DNA from: Gemmatimonadaceae bacterium
GTDB lineage: Bacteria; Gemmatimonadota; Gemmatimonadetes; Gemmatimonadales; Gemmatimonadaceae
Direction: 5' to 3'
Length of the DNA: 6,758 bases
Assembly: GCA_025356185.1 (NCBI GenBank)
Contig: JANXUN010000507.1
Location: forward strand, 1 to 6,758
This document shows, piece after piece, positions 5,224 to 6,758 of the stretch; the first letter of the stretch is position 1; each line of letters starts with the position of its first letter. The position numbers were made by a program, and so were the translations under genes. The notes below the pieces were generated by a model. The model saw only the letters and a program-made list of their open reading frames with translations, had not been told where the DNA came from and did not search any database.

Positions 5224-6703
5224 AGTCATGACGGAACAGGGCGTCACCACATTGGCGAAGGCGGCACGCCCGTCATTTGCGGTGCGTGACCTGTCGTTGG
5301 CCGAATGGGGTCGCAAAGAGATTCGTCTTGCTGAGCAAGAGATGCCAGGGTTGATGTCCGTACGGGCAGAGTACGCAGGACAGCAACCACTCAAGGGCGC
5401 GAAGATCATGGGCTCGTTGCACATGACCGTGCAAACTGCCGTCCTCATTGAAACGCTTGTGGCACTGGGCGCGGATGTGCGCTGGGTGTCGTGCAACATT
5501 TTCAGCACGCAAGATCACGCGGCTGCAGCAGTCGCAGTGGGCCCGCATGGCAGCGTGAGTGCACCCAAGGGCACACCGGTGTTTGCGTGGAAGGGTGAAA
5601 CGCTCGATGAGTACTGGTGGTGTACCGAACAGGCGCTGATGTGGAGCGACGGCACGGGACCGAACTTGCTGCTTGATGACGGTGGCGATGCAACGTTATT
5701 GGTGCACCGTGGCGCCGAATATGAAAAGAGCGGTGTGATTCCGTCGTTTGATGCTGATAACGAGCCCGAAGAGTGGGGCGTGATTTTGGATTTGCTGCGC
5801 GCCGAACACGCAAAGAATCCGCATCGTTGGACGAAAGTGTTGGCGAGCATTCGCGGCGTGTCAGAAGAAACGACGACCGGCGTGCATCGCTTGTACGAGA
5901 TGGAGCGCGCGGGCACGCTGGCGTTCCCGGCGATCAACGTGAACGACGCGGTGACCAAGTCCAAGTTTGACAACTTGTACGGTTGCCGTCACTCGGTGGT
6001 TGACGGACTCAATCGCGCGACCGACGTGATGCTGGCTGGCAAGATTGTTGTGGTGCTGGGTTACGGCGACGTGGGCAAAGGCTGCGCACAGGCACTGAAA
6101 GGTCAGGGCGCGCGCGTGATTGTCACCGAGGTTGATCCCATTTGCGCACTGCAAGCGGCGCTTGAAGGGTATCAAGTCACGACGCTCGAAGACGTTGTTG
6201 ATACGGCCGACGTGTTTGTCTCGGCGACGGGCAACAAGAACGTCATTACCGTCGAGCACATGAGCCGCATGAAGGACAAAGCGATTGTCGCAAACATTGG
6301 TCACTTTGACAATGAGATCGACATGGCCGGTCTCAAGAAAGTTGAAGGCATGAAGCGCATCAACATCAAGCCACAGTACGATGAGTTTGTGCTGCCAAAT
6401 GGTCGCTCGATTCTGATTCTCGCCGAAGGGCGCTTGATGAATTTGGGTTGCGCGACGGGTCACCCGAGCTTTGTGATGAGTGCGAGCTTTACGAATCAGG
6501 TGTTAGCGCAACTTGAGTTGCACGCGAACGCTGAGAAGTACGGCAAGAAGGTGTTCACGCTGCCCAAGCATCTCGATGAGAAAGTCGCGCGTTTGCATTT
6601 GGACAAGCTGGGCGTGAAGCTTACGAAGCTCACGACCGATCAGGCGAGTTACCTTGGCGTTGGAATGAACGGTCCGTACAAAGCCGATCATTATCGGTAC
6701 TAA
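5213..6703 (+). CDS. ahcY: Adenosylhomocysteinase (S-adenosylhomocysteine hydrolase)
   Basis: The enzyme splits SAH reversibly into homocysteine and adenosine using bound NAD+, which relieves product inhibition of methyltransferases and feeds the methionine cycle in the cytosol. It has 496 residues, the length of the long bacterial form, which carries an extra segment of about 40 residues in the substrate domain (around 160-205), absent from the short form. Family signatures are complete: SCNIFSTQDHAAAA at 93-106; D156 in LLDDGGD; E219 in VSEETTTG; K249 and D253 in TKSKFDN; the NAD-binding loop GYGDVGKGCA at 283-292; SATGNKNVI at 337-345; H364 in NIGHFD; and the C-terminal KADHYRY with K490 and Y494, which reach into the NAD site of the neighbouring subunit. 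No key residue is missing. The frame stays open upstream inside the regulator gene, but the Shine-Dalgarno site at 5199-5204 supports 5213. It is the second gene of the regulator operon. No terminator hairpin is visible in the 55 bp left after the stop. Confidence 0.97.
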   Translation: MVTEVMTEQGVTTLAKAARPSFAVRDLSLAEWGRKEIRLAEQEMPGLMSVRAEYAGQQPLKGAKIMGSLHMTVQTAVLIETLVALGADVRWVSCNIFSTQDHAAAAVAVGPHGSVSAPKGTPVFAWKGETLDEYWWCTEQALMWSDGTGPNLLLDDGGDATLLVHRGAEYEKSGVIPSFDADNEPEEWGVILDLLRAEHAKNPHRWTKVLASIRGVSEETTTGVHRLYEMERAGTLAFPAINVNDAVTKSKFDNLYGCRHSVVDGLNRATDVMLAGKIVVVLGYGDVGKGCAQALKGQGARVIVTEVDPICALQAALEGYQVTTLEDVVDTADVFVSATGNKNVITVEHMSRMKDKAIVANIGHFDNEIDMAGLKKVEGMKRINIKPQYDEFVLPNGRSILILAEGRLMNLGCATGHPSFVMSASFTNQVLAQLELHANAEKYGKKVFTLPKHLDEKVARLHLDKLGVKLTKLTTDQASYLGVGMNGPYKADHYRY

Positions 6704-6719
6704 TACGAAGAAGAGAGAA

Positions 6720-6740
6720 TAGAGACCGGAGACGGGAGAG
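6720..6740 (+). repeat. Second copy of the heptamer repeat, after ahcY
   Basis: Three units in register (TAGAGAC, CGGAGAC, GGGAGAG) begin 17 nt after the ahcY stop. GACCGGAGACGGGAGA at 6724-6739 is identical to 3066-3081 in the array after the cardiolipin synthase gene. As at that locus, the array directly follows a stop codon and lies in the same orientation as the upstream gene. Confidence 0.75.
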
Positions 6741-6745
6741 TGGCC

Positions 6746-6758
6746 GGGGGGGGGGGGG
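6746..6758 (+). other. Terminal run of 13 G, probable contig-edge artefact
   Basis: The window ends in 13 consecutive G after TGGCC. Homopolymer G at the very end of a sequence is typical of low-signal base calls in two-colour sequencing chemistry or of an assembly that stopped in a repeat. The adjacent heptamer array would also be expected to break an assembly. A real G tract cannot be excluded. Confidence 0.6.

Noticed and set aside
5861..6463. 200-codon open frame on the minus strand opposite ahcY
   Set aside because: It lies wholly within a clear ahcY coding region, has no recognisable domain, and its composition follows from the codon bias of the opposite strand.

Overview
This window looks like an ordinary chromosomal stretch from a GC-rich Gram-negative-type bacterium, probably a contig end from a genome or metagenome assembly. 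All five confidently called genes plus one small membrane gene are of recognisable families. The taxonomic clue I find most telling is a 7-bp repeat (GGGAGAC units) just after two genes. From memory, such arrays are common in Gemmatimonadota assemblies. I could not verify that here, so the assignment is tentative. The window ends in 13 consecutive G, which looks more like an assembly or sequencing edge than biology.

Layout. (1) 20-1264 (+): a multi-spanning permease of the MatC / SLC13-like ion-transporter group. (2) 1298-1675 (-): a small four-helix membrane protein of the YvlD / 'phage holin family' type, convergent with the permease. (3) 1684-3051 (+): a ClsB-like cardiolipin synthase with two HKD motifs, divergent from the small membrane gene with only 8 bp between start codons. 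(4) 3048-3268: an intergenic stretch that opens with a heptamer repeat array and holds at most a doubtful 51-codon ORF. (5) 3269-4090 (-): an arylamine N-acetyltransferase with an intact Cys-His-Asp triad. (6) 4091-4215: a divergent promoter region with a strong A+T-rich palindrome. (7) 4216-5223 (+): an ArsR-type DNA-binding domain fused to a SAM-dependent methyltransferase domain. (8) 5213-6703 (+): adenosylhomocysteinase (ahcY/sahH), overlapping the regulator by 11 bp. (9) 6704-6758: a second copy of the heptamer repeat, then the G tract.

The functional unit that stands out is genes 7 and 8. Methyltransferases make S-adenosylhomocysteine (SAH), and AhcY removes it. A regulator whose C-terminal domain has the fold that binds SAM and SAH, translationally coupled to ahcY and preceded by a palindromic operator, is best read as an autoregulated SAH-homeostasis operon of the SahR type. 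Cardiolipin synthase and the small membrane protein both concern the membrane but need not be functionally linked. I found no tRNA, rRNA, CRISPR array, insertion sequence or convincing rho-independent terminator, and no evidence of an undescribed defence or mobile system.
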